Source: Gloeopeniophorella convolvens
Taxonomy: Eukaryota; Basidiomycota; Agaricomycetes; Russulales
DNA: 64,000 nucleotides
Assembly (NCBI GenBank): GCA_022496205.1
Contig: WTXD01000020.1
Span: forward strand, 186,001-250,000
Reading direction: 5' to 3'
Shown here: positions 22,401 through 34,208 of the stretch, in pieces
Layout: every line of letters starts with the position of its first letter
Position numbering within the stretch: position 1 is the first letter of the stretch
Position numbers and translations under genes: made by a program
Notes under the pieces: generated by a model
What the model was told of the DNA's origin: nothing
The model's input: only the letters and a program-made list of their open reading frames with translations
Databases searched by the model: none

Positions 22401-24195
22401 CTTTTCGTGTTCTTCGCCATTCTTTTCGTAGAGGTTTTCAGCTTGACAAAGTGGAACACTGGCGAGACGCGCAACCAGAATTACTCTAGTATGGGCAACG
22501 CGCTCGTCATGCTGACATTTATGAGCTCTGGGTATGTACTCTCGTCCTTGGGCCTCTCCTTATCTGATTTTCGCTTAGGGAGGGTTGGAATCAGTACATG
22601 CACGACTAGTGAGTAGACGGACATTACGGTAATCGGGTTCCTGACGGCGACGTACAGCGCAATCACCTACCCGAGATGCACCAACTCCTCTACCGATGAC
22701 CAAGAGTCGGACTGCGGTAGTGTGGGGTGGTCCTTCACGCTTTTCATCGCGTGGAACCTCCTGAGCATGGTGCGTGGTCCCTTGAGCTCTCTGACACGCA
22801 TTCTGACCTGGGAGCACGCCAGTACATCTTCGTGAACATGTTCACTGGTGAGCTATAGTCCGTCTCAGCGCACGTCATCCAGTGTACTCACATAGCGCAG
22901 GTGTTGTGGTCGAGAACTTTTCCTATGTGTTCCAGATCACGGGAGGTGCCAAGGCAGTCACGCGAGAGGAGATGCGAGCTTTTAAAAAGGTTTGGGCCGA
23001 GTTTGCCAACCAACGAACCGGGTTCCTCGAGCGTGCACAATTCGTACCCTTCTTCAGGGTGAGTGCCTCCTACTTGCTCGCGCATCCGGGTCACTGACAT
23101 CTCTCAAGAAACTCGGCGGCATCTTCGAAGTTCGGATCTACCCGACCGAGTTCAGCGTCGCGAACATCCTTGCATCCTGTCAAGATACAGGCGACACGGA
23201 CTACTCGTACAAAACCAGCAAGTTGATAGACGGCATCGACCTCAGGCTGCTCAACGGCACGCTCGCGAGAATCGACTACGACGCAATTCGCAGACGCCGC
23301 AAGCTGTTCAGCAGACTCTATCACGAAGCAATTTTCACGCACCAGCATGGCAAGGGGATATCGTTCACAGATATGCTGTTGCTCCTTTCCCACCACAAGC
23401 TGATCGTCGACAACGAAGCTCTGATGTACGTAACACTGTATGCTCTACATGCACACCATGACTCACTCCATTGTACAGGTTAAAGGACCTCGTCGTGCGG
23501 ACGGAGACTAACGAGTTTGTCACTGACCTGGTCAACTTGGACCGCGTTCGGTCGCTACTAAAAACCATACACTACCGACGGCGCTTCCTGGCCACGCGGC
23601 AGCAAGCCCGCGATTCCAAGATCGACCAAGGTGCTTTCCCTCCTCAATTGGTGGTAACCGCGCGACGCTGACAGACCCATCACAGACGTGCCCGAAATCA
23701 TCGTCGAGTCGGACCTCCCCTCGACACCGCCGCCGCCCCACACGACGCGCGACATCACCTCCGTCACGCGGCGCTCGCTCGTCACGAGCTGGGCCGAGCC
23801 CGAGACGCCCACGCAGCGTGATCAGTTCGACTATCCCGACCTGTCGCCTGCCGGGTCCTCGCCGCAGTCGACGAGGCTGCGTCGTGATCGTCGCGTGAGC
23901 GACATGAGCGCGCTCTCTGCGGACCTTGGGCTGCGCTATACGTGCGTGCAGATTTTTGTGTGCAGGCGGCTGTTACTATATGCTGACGCTTCCCCGACGC
24001 GCGCAGACGCGACTTATCGATGTTCCGCGATTCGACGTTCTCGCCGGAGGACGACCACGATGTACTCGCGACGATGCAGAATTCGTCATGGGGAGGTGAG
24101 CAGCCCACTCGATCAACTTCATCGGTTGCGAACAGCGCTGACGAGTCCCTTTCAGCTATGATGCTCGAAGCAGAGGAAGAGGAGCAGAAGCGATG
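16497..24195 (+). CDS. CCH1: Voltage-gated calcium channel alpha subunit Cch1
   Basis: The pore-forming subunit of the fungal high-affinity plasma-membrane Ca2+ channel, which works with Mid1 (family knowledge). The gene has about 20 short introns and encodes roughly 2,100 residues. A 300-residue Ser-rich cytoplasmic N-terminus precedes four six-helix repeats. S4-like Arg/Lys segments are visible in repeats I ([15 protein letters not shown]), II ([16 protein letters not shown]), III ([20 protein letters not shown]) and IV (weakly charged, [15 protein letters not shown]). Pore loops end ASANGW, FSSENW, VSLEGW and SSGEGW, giving a filter of Asn/Glu/Glu/Glu. Repeat I carries an unusual Ala/Ser/Pro-rich insertion of about 120 residues (17.74-18.1 kb). 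The C-terminus holds a degenerate EF-hand-like region and ends at the TGA 24193-24195. The ATG at 16497 opens the first long exon. Converges with the eIF3a gene. Confidence 0.93.
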
Positions 24196-24512
24196 ATTCT
24201 GGACCTGTTGTACCACGCCCACGCACGCACGCACTCCCCCACCCTCCCTTTTTCCCTTCTCTGACTCATGGACGCTATGTGGACCTCTAGATCTTGCACT
24301 TACCTCCTCGCTTATATTATGCTAGACTGCATTTGTACTACACTCATTGTTGTTATACCTGATCTCTCATCGGCAGCATGGAATATCAAGTAAATTTCCA
24401 AAAACATAATGCGACGCTGGTGTTAGTCATGGTGGGTTGCACGCAACGCATGAGAACAAGTGGAAAGGGATATGATATACAATCTGGCGCATGTCATGAA
24501 GCACATAGTAAC
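24196..24512. terminator. Shared 3' region of convergent genes
   Basis: This 317-bp spacer separates the stop codons of CCH1 (plus) and eIF3a (minus). It is AT-richer than either gene and must hold both poly(A) sites. No specific signal can be assigned with confidence. Confidence 0.4.
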
Positions 24513-27500
24513 CTACTGCTGGCCCCGCAATCTCGACGGCTTCCACACGTTCTTCGTAGTCTGGAACCCGTCGTCCTTCTTGTCCGCCTTCTTTGGCTCC
24601 TCGGGCGCAGTGGCAGGCGGCGCGGCGGCAGGCGGCGCAGCGGAAGGTGGCGCAGAGCTGCCACCCCCCTGCCTGGCCTGCTCGCGCGCGCGCCAGCCGC
24701 CCCCGGCACCGCCACGGCCAAACAGCTTCGGTGGGCCAGATGCGGGCGCGGGGCTCTCGGAACGCGGTGGCGTGCGGGTCGAGGCAGACACAGTGGGGGT
24801 GGGAGTGGCGACAGCGGGGGGCGCGCCTGGGCGGCGCCAGGCGGCGGCGTCCGGCGCAGCTGCTGCGGGGGCCGCGGTCGCAGCAGCGGCGGCCGGCGGC
24901 GCACGACGCCGCTCCTCGGCCCTCCGCGCCGCCTCCTCCTCGCGCTGCTGCTGCAGCCGGATGCGTTCGAGGTCCGCCGCGCGCTGCCGCTCGCGCTCCT
25001 CGCGCTGGCGCACGACCTTCGCCTCCTCCTCGCGCTTCGCAGCCTCCGCTTCCTCGAGCGCGCGCGCTTCCTCTGTGGCGCTGAGTCAGTGACCAGACGA
25101 GGCGCGCGGACGGGCGCGGAAGCGTACCCTCTATCTTCCGCTGCTCGGCTTCCTCTTCCTCCCGGAGGGCCTGCTCCTCTGCCTCGGCGCGCGCGCGCTC
25201 CTCCTCACGCTCCTCGATGATCGCCGCGCGGCGCTTAGCCTTCTCCTCGTCGATCTTGGCCTGGGCCGCGGCGCGCTTGCGCTCGTACTCGGCACTGCGT
25301 TTGTCGAGGATGGCGGCCGCGCGCGTCTCAAACTCGGGGAGCATGCGCGCGAGACGCTTCTTCGTCTCGAGGTCGCGCTTGTGCCCGAGGCGTGCGGCCT
25401 CGATGCGGCCCTTCTGGATCTGCTCGAACGTCGCGCGGTCGTTCGCCTGCTGCAGCTCGTAGTCCTTCCCGAGCAGTGGGCGCTCCTCCTGGCGGAACGC
25501 GCGCTCGATGTGGTCGATCCGCTTCGAGATGATGCGCAGCCGTGCCTCGCGCTCCTTCTTCTCCTTCTCGAGCTGCTCGACTTGGAGCCGCATGAGGTTG
25601 TCGGTGTTCAGGTTCTCGACATCCTATGCCCGGATATGAGTACCATGCAACCAACCGCAGCCGCAAAGACTCACGTCTATATCGACCTTGAGATTGCCGC
25701 GGTCGCGCAGGCTCTGCGCCAGCTGACGCGCCTCCTCGTTCTTGCGCTGCTGGATCTCCGCCTTCGCGCGCTCGACCTCGCGCTTCCGTGCATCCTCCAT
25801 CGCACGGCGGTTCTCGTTGACCTTGGCCTGGCGCGACTCCTCCGAGCGGCGACTCTGCTCCTCCTTCTCCTTCCGCGCTGCGAGCTCAGAGAGCAGCTCG
25901 CGACGACGCGCGACGATAGCGCGGCGTAGCTGCAGGGCCTTGCGCTCCGCGTTGGCCGCTGCGACGAGCGTGGCGACGCGCGCCTGCTGTTCCTCGGCTG
26001 TCGGCACTGGCGGCGGGTCGAGGATGGCGAGAGCATGGTGCAAGGCATTGGCGATGTCGCTGAGACGGGTGCGCACGAGTGACGCAGCAGACGGCTGGAT
26101 GACAATGCCGCGCGCCGAGGACGCCACCTGCGTGTCGTCGGAGCCGAGGAAGGGTTCATCAACGAACACAATGGTGCCGGACACATGGTCAATGCGTATG
26201 TTGAGCTCGCCCGCGTGGGTACCGCGCATGATGTACGCCTCGACCTGCTCCGGCTCGTAGATCGTCGGGTCGCCGCTGCTGGCAAGATTGTCGCGGAGAG
26301 GCTGGAGGAGCTCAAGCAGATTTTCGATGGTAATAGAAGAGTAGACTTGAGATAGCTGCGAGATGAGGCGCGAGAGGAGGGCACGCTGCAGCAGGGGCAG
26401 GTATGGTGCATACAAGGCATTCTCAGACAAGGAACGAAAGAGCGGAGCAACTTCAGTGCACAGGGTCAAGGGGTCGAAAGTCACTTCGAGGATGTTGTAG
26501 AGGGAACGGATGTCCTCCGAAACGAGCTTGAGCACGTTGCGCGAGAGCTACGGTATGGTAAGCGAGGCACGGATAGGCAGTCGACAAGAGACGCACCGCA
26601 TCCTTGAGAAGACCGCCCCTGGTGGGCGTCTTGGACAGGCCAAGAAGTGACGTAAGCCGACCCGTCCTGCCCTTGAGCTCTTCCACAGACTCCGCCACCT
26701 TCTGGTTGACCGGGACAGCGAGCGCGCTGACCAGCACCTGACCAGCGAGCTTGCTGAGCTCTTCGTTCGACTTGCCACCAATCGTCGTGGTGATGGCATA
26801 GAATTTCCCCCACGCTGCGGCGTGGTACAGCGCGTTGCCACTCATCAAAAAGATCTTGGTAAGCTTTTCGTAGTAGTTGGCCATCATCGCGGGGCGCGGC
26901 GCCTTCTTCGCCATGATAAGGAGGTTGTGCACATCCTCCACGGAGCGGAAGGCCTCCTGCCAGAGCTCGAGCTCGACGGACGTGTTGAGCTGCGCGAAGC
27001 GCGCATCCAGGTAGTGCTGGAGCGTGTCGGCGTCCTGGAGGTTGACGGAGTGTGGCTGGTGTGCATATTTTGCAACATTCGACAGGTGCAAGCGGAGAGT
27101 CTCGCACAGCCGGCGGAACTCGACCTTCCGCTGGTGCTTCAGGCAGAACTGGAACGCCTGCTGCGCGATTTGCTGTACGGCACCATGAGTCAGCCAGCTG
27201 CACGGTGCCGAGCAGCATGCGACGCACATGGTAGATAATTTGCAGGCGGGCGTTGTTCTTGAGGGTCTCCAACGCAGTACGATAGCTTTCCCACAAGAAC
27301 TTGAGCCATGGAGTGACGAGCGCGCGGTCGGTGCGATCGCGGCTTTGGTCGCCGCTGACGGCGCCGAGGAGTATGCTCTCGGGCGTCTCGGTGGCCTCGA
27401 GGTCGTCGACGTCCGCGACGGCATCGGCAGCCGCCTTCTCTGCCTTCTCCTGCGCCTCCTGGACCTTGGCATCGGCGAGGCTGACGAACTTTTGGATGAC

Positions 27501-27764
27501 GACTTCGATAGAGCCCACGCTCGTGTTCTGGGCGATATTTTTGTACTGCATGAGACCCTCTTTCGCAATGCGGCCCTTGCGCATGTCGACACAGAGCTCG
27601 ACGAAGCGGATCATGATGGGCTCGAGGGAGGCTAGCGGGGTGGATCGGAAGCGCTTCGAGGAGAACATCTCCGTGAGCGACTGCAGGGCTGCATGCGTCT
27701 GTCCGACAGAGACGAGACCCTCCGCCTGCTTGAGGATCGTCTCTGGTTTTGTCATGGGAGCCAT
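24513..27764 (-). CDS. TIF32: Eukaryotic translation initiation factor 3 subunit A
   Basis: Scaffold subunit a of eIF3, which binds the 40S ribosome and mRNA during initiation. From ATG 27764 the N-terminus [20 protein letters not shown] is the canonical eIF3a start; a helical region and PCI domain follow (about residues 330-500, including [17 protein letters not shown]). A long Arg/Glu/Lys coiled coil comes next (about 550-850, for example [20 protein letters not shown]), then an Ala/Pro-rich low-complexity tail ending [10 protein letters not shown], the conserved eIF3a C-terminal signature. About four introns interrupt it. It reads cleanly and is certainly a single-copy core gene. Sequence-level regulation is not visible. 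Confidence 0.95.
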
Positions 27765-28294
27765 GTTGGGTACTCTTCAAGACATCACTGCGATAAGAGA
27801 CAGACAAAAGGGAGAGGCCAGAGGACACCCACATGTGAATCGGTGTGTACTGCTACAACGTAGTAGTACAGGACGTAATATCGTGTGAGGGAGAGTCAGG
27901 ATCGCCGGAGACGAGGCCGCTGATTGTGTATGCGTAGCTCGCCGTCGAGCGCAGCGTCGAAGACGTTAGCGGTGTCGTCGGTGTCGTCGGGAATAGTCAC
28001 GAAAATGATTCTGATTGTGGTTTAGGGCAGGCACTCTTGCCTTTTCGGAATATATTAGCTAATACAACATCAGATTCGTTAATTAAATTGTTTATTAATT
28101 CCCTCCCGCCAGGGCGGCAGCATGCACCACTGGCGGTGCCAAAGTGCCCCTACAGCAAGAAGTACAAGACGCCCTGTCACGACACCACGCCATATAGCAA
28201 CGATACACCTCTCTATGCCCCTAGGATGTCTATCCGACCATACTTCGCTTGCGCCCTCTGAGTCGTACTGTGAAAGGCAATGACACTTGTTGTC
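27765..28294. other. Intergenic region upstream of eIF3a
   Basis: Holds the eIF3a promoter (reading leftward) and the Bud32 3' end. A locally AT-rich core lies at 28050-28100. No gene is supported. Confidence 0.4.
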
Positions 28295-29281
28295 TCAGAT
28301 CTGTGATTGAGCAAGCGCACCTTCGTCCAGCCTCCGTCCGATGGCTGACCATTCCTTCCCCATATTTTTCCTGTATGCGTCCAAGACCGAGGCGAACAGA
28401 GGCTCGGACTCCGGATGGGTAGACGCGAATGCACGCTCGAGTACATATAGATCTACGGCCTTGTCCTCCACTAGCGTGGAGGTGTATGCAAGTCCAAAGT
28501 CGATGAGAACCTAGTTGAGGTCAATCAATCAGAGGTCTGGGTCTGACAGAAGCCGACGCACGAGCGACTGAATGGCGGGGAGATTCTTCGTGGACGATGG
28601 ATGTCGCAGCATCATGTTCGATGTTGTGAGATCCCCGTGAATAATATCCGCGAGGTGCATCTTCGCGATCTCGGTGCCCACCATGACCATCAGCTCATCT
28701 AGAGGGGATCAAAGGTTAATAGATACGATGCGAAAGGAGGGACACACACCTTTGCTGATCTCGTATTCCGCCAATAGATCTTCCTCCACGTCGGGGGTAG
28801 GGGGCTCCTCTTCTTCATCCTCTGCAAACTCTTCCTCGACGCCTTCATCACTCGACCCCAACAGGAACCGGATGCTCTTTCCATCTATCCATTCGATACC
28901 GAGAATGCCACTTGTTGCGTCAACGAAACGCAGACCCGGGACACTGACCCCACACCTGCGAGGCGAGGCTTCAGTTCTGGACCGCCGATCGATGCCGGAA
29001 GACCCACCGCAGACAGCGCATGAGGGCGCGCGCCTCGCCCGCAACGCGCGCACGAGTCAGCGTTCCGTCGAGCGTAGCATGGCGGTACTGCTTCGAGAAG
29101 CGGTGTTTTAGTAACACGGGCGCACTCCCAGAGTGCAAAGTGACTCGATAGACTTTCTATGAGCGCAGCTGAATCAGCCCGGCGCTGCAGCTGCCAAAAG
29201 GACGCTACTTGCGGCTTCTGCGCCTTGCGAAACGGGCGTGGAGTAGCGCAGGAGGATGGCTGTTGGCGTTGTGTCAGCCAT
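28295..29281 (-). CDS. BUD32: KEOPS/EKC complex kinase Bud32
   Basis: Atypical small kinase/ATPase of the KEOPS complex, needed for tRNA t6A modification and telomere maintenance (family knowledge). ATG 29281 gives 23 residues ending SQGAEA, the family nucleotide-binding block, then a GC-AG intron (29157-29212) into KVYRV. The conserved KHRFSKQYRH, RVAGEARALMRCLR, GIEWIDGKS, HGDLTTSNMM (catalytic loop) and IDFGLAY (metal-binding DFG) follow across further introns. An acidic Glu-rich insert sits after the N-lobe (EEEFAEDEEEEPP). The end is odd. The frame stops as LDEGALAQSQI, whereas family members usually end in an Arg/Lys tail after LDEVR. A one-base change near 28318-28322 would give a different, basic reading, so an indel or assembly error is possible. 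Confidence 0.9.
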
Positions 29282-30510
29282 GCGACAATGGGTTGGTGTG
29301 CAAGTTGAAAGAAGGTTGGCGGAACAGGACGGAACGAGCGCGCCTTTCTACGGGCAGTTCTCGCGCCTAGAATTTCAGGCGGGAAGCTTGATCGAGATCG
29401 CCAGACCTGTCTACACTGACGACTCTCGTAGAAACCCCGGAGAAGATTGAACTTGGTACATATCGTCGCCTTCTACTAAGTAAGGGGCGGAGATTGCACA
29501 ACTTGAAGCTTGAAGCCCGCGGTGCGGCACCAGGCACTATGTACAGTACAGCGCTCGCCACTCTCACTGACCCGACACATTATCTTTAGATAGCTGTGGA
29601 TTCAACATCTACCCCACCGTTTACTCCGCCCCCGTGCTGCTCAACGCCACTGTACATTTCAATCGAACTGCCGACAATCTTTTCTCACCTCAAAACTTGA
29701 GCTTGATCGCCCGTAAACACGAATCAACAAATTTGAGGACGATGTGTTTGCACAAGCCTCCAGGGACATAGTAGTCACACTTCAGAAGCGACCGGCAACT
29801 GTGCGGCACTGGCTGGCACGAGCCATCGATCAAGTGAATCTGAAGTAGCCAAGCCCAAGTGCGCTCGGACCCTCAATGCGTCATCTTTCTGCCGGCGGGA
29901 CGACCGAACAGGAAATGCTCCCTGGCACAACCTTGGTCCGATAGCCGCCCTCTTGTACCTCGCTGCCGGCATTCCAGGTGGGATCCGTCGATTTGATTAA
30001 CTTGTCCATCACAACTCTTCACTCGTGATCGCCGGACGGGACGGTGAGAGCACCTCGGATATTGGTGTCACAATCAAGTTCGCAGAAACAGAAAACCCGC
30101 TCGGGTCCAAGGCGTAAACTCTATGGCCATGGCTTCATTGAGGGTCATGCATTCATGGCGTGAATGCGCATGCACGCCACTGGCGGTGCGCGGTTGAGAT
30201 TGTAACGCTGCACCCTGTTGCTGAGTCCTGACAGGCTGACGGACGAAAAGATACGTTACCGTAAGAGCCTACATAATAGCCCATGTGCTCTAATCTGCTC
30301 TAATGGCAGCTTCTTATACTGTTTACACGATATAAATATAGACCCTCCGTTTTCTGCCCATGGCGTGGAAACTATAGGAGACTTGCGTTTGACTTTGATA
30401 AATGCTTGGTCACCGTTCACGCCCATCAGTCTCGCGATCGGCTTTAAGTACCTCGCCTCAGGACGCGTCGGTCCCCCGGATTCACGACGCTCCCCCCCCT
30501 CCCTGCAGCC
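29282..30510. other. 1.2-kb intergenic region
   Basis: Divergent spacer between Bud32 (leftward) and an MFS transporter (rightward). I see no gene, RNA or clear repeat. A CTTTAAGTA word at about 30442 lies some 70 bp before the transporter ATG and could serve as a weak TATA element. Confidence 0.4.
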
Positions 30511-32000
30511 ATGAGCCCCAGTAAAGAGCAGGAGAAGTCGCTGGAATCCCGCTCGGACGATATCAACTCGCCGATCTCCACCACCGAGCACGGTCCTCGT
30601 TCTCCCCCGCAACCTCGACATCATCCAGGCGCGTTCGATGCACCAGACGGCGGTGCGGTTGCATGGCTTCAGGTCGCGGCGGGCTTTTTTGTCCTCATGA
30701 ACACATGGTGCGTCTCATCTGCCGCCGCTGCATGTCAGGCTGTATCGTGCGCAGCGTGGCGTCAACGCTAACCCCACTGGGCTTAGGGGTATTGTCAATA
30801 CTTTTGGCGCGTACCAAAACTTTTACGAAGAGAATATTTTGAGCTCCCACTCCGCGTCTTCCATCTCATGGATTGGGTCGATTCAGGGCTTCATGCTGCT
30901 CTTCGTTGGGGCGCTGACAGGGCCCATATTTGACGCTGGCTACACCCGCGCGCTGCTTGCCGTGGGCTCGTTCCTGGTCGTATTCAGCACGATGATGACG
31001 AGCCTGGTCAAAGAATACTACCAAGCCTTCCTCGCCCAGGGCGTATGTTTTGGTCTTGGCGCGGGGCTGCTCTTCATCCCGAGCATTGCAGTCGTGTCCA
31101 CGTACTTCCACAAGCGCCGGGCCTTGGCCGTTGGCATCACGGCGAGCGGCAGCAGTATCGGTGCGTGGATATTCCGGGTCCGCTCCTCTCGGACGCGGCA
31201 TGACAAGCGCGCGCTGACCGCTCTCCGTGCGCGTGTCCCCAGGCGGCGTCATCTACCCGACCATCTTCCACCAGCTGCAGCCCAAGATCGGCTTTGGCTG
31301 GGCGACGCGCGTGATCGCCTTCATCGCGCTCGTCACGCTGCTCTTCTCCAACATCGCCACGCGGCAACGTGTTATGCCCGCGGGGCGCCGGAAGCTGTTC
31401 GACGTGTCCGCGCTGCGCGAGCCGACGTTCGTGCTCTTCACGCTCGGGCTCTTCTTCGGCTTCATCGCGCTCTACGTCCCGTTCTACTACATCACCCCGT
31501 ACGCGCTCTTCCACACCGGCTCCAATGCGACGCTCGCGTTTTATTACGTGCCTATCCTCAACGCGGCCTCCATATTCGGCCGCCTGATTCCGAACGCGCT
31601 CGCGGACAAGGTCGGCACGCTTAACGTCCTCATCCCGTGCACGTTCGCATGCGGCGTATTCACGCTCGCATGGATCGGGATCAGCAATACCGGCGGGCTC
31701 GTCACGTTCGCGATCCTGTACGGCTTCGCTTCGGGATCGTTCGTCTCGCTCCCGCCGAGCGCGCTCGCGTCGCTCTCGGCGGACATGCGCACCGTCGGCA
31801 CGCGCCTCGGGATGAGCTTCAGTATCTCCGGCCTCGGCATCCTCATTGGCTCCCCCGTCGGCGGCGCGCTGCTCAACCTCAACACCGGCTACTTTGTGCG
31901 CACGCAGATATTCGGCGGGGTCATCATGCTGGCTGCTGGAACGGCCTTTACGCTGTCACGCACCACTCGCGTGGGCACGCGGCTCGCTGTCAAGGTTTAG
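30511..32000 (+). CDS. MFS transporter, monocarboxylate-type
   Basis: A major-facilitator membrane protein of about 440 residues with 12 predicted helices. ATG 30511 opens a polar 50-residue cytoplasmic tail ending FDAPDGGAVAWLQV, the DGG motif that begins the monocarboxylate-porter group. WGIVNTFGAYQNFYE follows across intron 1 (30706 to about 30784). Helices 4-5 carry GLGAGLLFIPSIAV and the FHKRRALAVGI loop. Intron 2 interrupts the GG after SSI. Late helices include GRLIPNALADKVG and GFASGSFVSLPPSALA. Substrate unknown; relatives in fungi import monocarboxylates, riboflavin or unknown solutes. The gene looks intact. Confidence 0.88.
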
Positions 32001-32968
32001 AACGACACAGAGCTGGAGTATGAAGGATATATGACAACATATTGGATAGCCCCGTCACTCAATTCACTACAACATTAGAGTCCCGAAGTTTACCACATCA
32101 TGCACGGATATCATACCGACATTACGGAATCACGCATTTTTCTCTTTGCCTCGCACTCGTATTGTATACTGCTGTAATCGTAGACGCATCTCCTCCAGGC
32201 CTGGATTACCATTGTCCCTACGTACTTACACAACATAACGATTCTTGAGCTGCAGCGCAGCAGTCGTGAGGGCATCTGCACATCGTAGGTCCTCATTACG
32301 GGATCTGCATGATGATCTGGAAGAGCGATGTCTGGATGCACACACGCAATGACTTGGACCAAGTCTTGTGTGGGTTGCTGGAGGCCGCAGCCATATGTAT
32401 CTGCTGCGACGGTCACCAGCCTTTTTATAGCTAGTATGCCGCCCCGGGGTTTGCCGTGGTGGCTGCAATGGCGCAACCCTCCGGGCGCCAACTCCTCCAA
32501 TTCGCCGACTCGAGTCCCCCAAAGTTGCTCAAAGTTTGAGACAAGGCGATTTACGTAAGCATGCAACATAATAATCAACACGGACGTCGTCTGCCAGCTA
32601 CAAGCCTGTCGACCACCACCTTGGTCGTGCGGGGGCGGCGGAGACTATTGACTCAGCAGGGGCTCGGGCGATATCAAACCCCTCGGCCTTCGGTGCAGAG
32701 CTGGCGTGCGGACAAGGGCGCGCCGAGCGCCACCCGACAGTGATTGGAAAGCACAGCCGGCGGCGGCGCGGCCTGCGGGCTGATAACCCCTGTCACTGCG
32801 CATTGCTCACGTTGTCCTCGGGGATGCGGGATGTGGGAAGCTTCTGACCCGTCTAGTACTCGACTCGACTCGATAAAGGACGCACGATCGTGCTTCGAAA
32901 AGACGTTACTATACTCCATCACATCTCCTCTCTACTAAGACAGTCCTGTCCGTATTGTCCATACAAGG
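32001..32968. other. Intergenic region upstream of first reductase
   Basis: No supported gene over 970 bp. The right half carries possible promoter words: TGACTCAGCA at about 32649 and GATAAAG at about 32873, the latter about 95 bp before the reductase ATG. Confidence 0.4.
32649..32655 (+). promoter_or_regulatory. Possible bZIP (AP-1/Gcn4-like) site
   Basis: A perfect TGACTCA palindromic core lies about 310 bp upstream of the first reductase. bZIP proteins of the AP-1/Gcn4 class bind this word and often control oxidoreductase genes. A single 7-mer is weak evidence. Confidence 0.2.
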
Positions 32969-34208
32969 ATGGCACCAACCAAGCAAAGAGCTGCAATCGT
33001 TACCAAGGATGGTGTCGTGTTCGGCAGTGCAGACGTCCCCAAACCAGGCCCTGGCCAGATCCTTGTCAAAGTTGTAGCCGCGGCACAGAATCCCACAGAT
33101 TGTGCGTAGCCCATTGTGCTTCTCGTTCTATTGGAGAAAGCTGAACCAACATCGTGCAGGGAAGGCTCTGGCTCGCATGCTGAAGGCAGGAACGTACGGG
33201 GGCATCAGCGGCTGCGACTTCGCAGGCACGGTTGAAGAGATTGGGCCAGACGTTCCGGAGGGCGTAAGGACCGTTGGCGAGCGCGTTGCAGGATGGATTA
33301 GTGGAGGTGGGGCCTCCCGCGTTCTGTGACGATGCCTAGCTAACTACTAGTCCGGCGCAGCGGTCTCGCCCAACGGTGCCTTCTCCGAGTACCTCGTGGC
33401 CCACGCGGAGTACGGCACCATTCCCATCCCAGACTACTGGTCGTTCGAGGATGCGGCGCAGCTCGGCGTTGGGCCGTTCACCGGCTTGCAGACACTCTAT
33501 CAGTCACTGGGGCTTCCCACCCCATTCGAGAGCCAGTCGGGCCCGCAGCGCACAATTCTGATCTGGGGAGGAGCGACGTCGGTCGGGCAGTACGCCATCC
33601 AGTTCGCGAAGCTCAGCGGCCTGCACGTCATCACGACCGCATCGCCGAAGAACTTCGATCTCGTCAAGGGGCTGGGTGCCGACGAGGTGTTTGATTATCG
33701 CGATGAGGACGTCGTGAGGAAGATCCGCGCGGCAACTGGGGATGCGCTCGACATTGCGCTCGACACGATTTCGGAGGGCGCGACGCCGGAGCAGGTGACT
33801 GGCGCGATTGGCCCGAAGGGCGGGAAGGTTGCTATCATCCTCCCATACGACAGCCCCCGCGCGGACGTGACGGTTATCTTCAGTATGGCCCCTACGCTCC
33901 GGGAACCCGTGAGTACATCCTGTGTCTTTCAGCACGCTTCGTCCCATAATTGGCTTCAGAAACCCGAAAATGCGTATTTCATGAACTTGCACAAGACGCT
34001 ATTCGCCACGGGGAAGATCAAGCCCAATCCTGTCTTTATTCAGCCGAATGGTATCGCCGCTGTAAAGGAGGGCTTGCAGTTCATGCAAGATGGAAAGGTG
34101 ATGTTTTTCCCGTTGGCACCCCCCGACGCTGAAACTAATAGTTGCCACCTACTTTAGGTCAGCGCTCAGAAGATTACCTACCGGATCGCCGATACCCCCG
34201 CACTGTGA
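32969..34208 (+). CDS. MDR-family enoyl reductase-like protein, copy 1
   Basis: About 338 residues after removal of four introns (33102-33159, 33307-33360, 33909-33959, 34098-34157). A GroES-like N-terminal half (KPGPGQILVKVVAAAQNPTDWK, GCDFAGTVEEIG) precedes a Rossmann half with WGGATSVGQYAIQFAKLSG as nucleotide loop and GADEVFDYRDEDVV at its end. Catalytic-zinc cysteines are missing, so this is a zinc-free NAD(P)H-dependent reductase. Fungal relatives include trans-acting enoyl reductases of polyketide pathways and stand-alone quinone or enone reductases. No synthase lies nearby, so the second role is more likely. Start ATG 32969; ends IADTPAL. Head of a tandem pair. Confidence 0.88.

Noticed and set aside
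24378..25220. Plus-strand frame of 280 codons over eIF3a
   Set aside because: Shadow of the eIF3a low-complexity tail and coiled coil; Arg/Leu/Gly-rich repeat composition.
28110..30195. Shared word CATGCAC-CCACTGGCGGTGC at about 28122 and 30170
   Set aside because: Only one near-match of about 20 bp, with no larger context; not enough to call a repeat.
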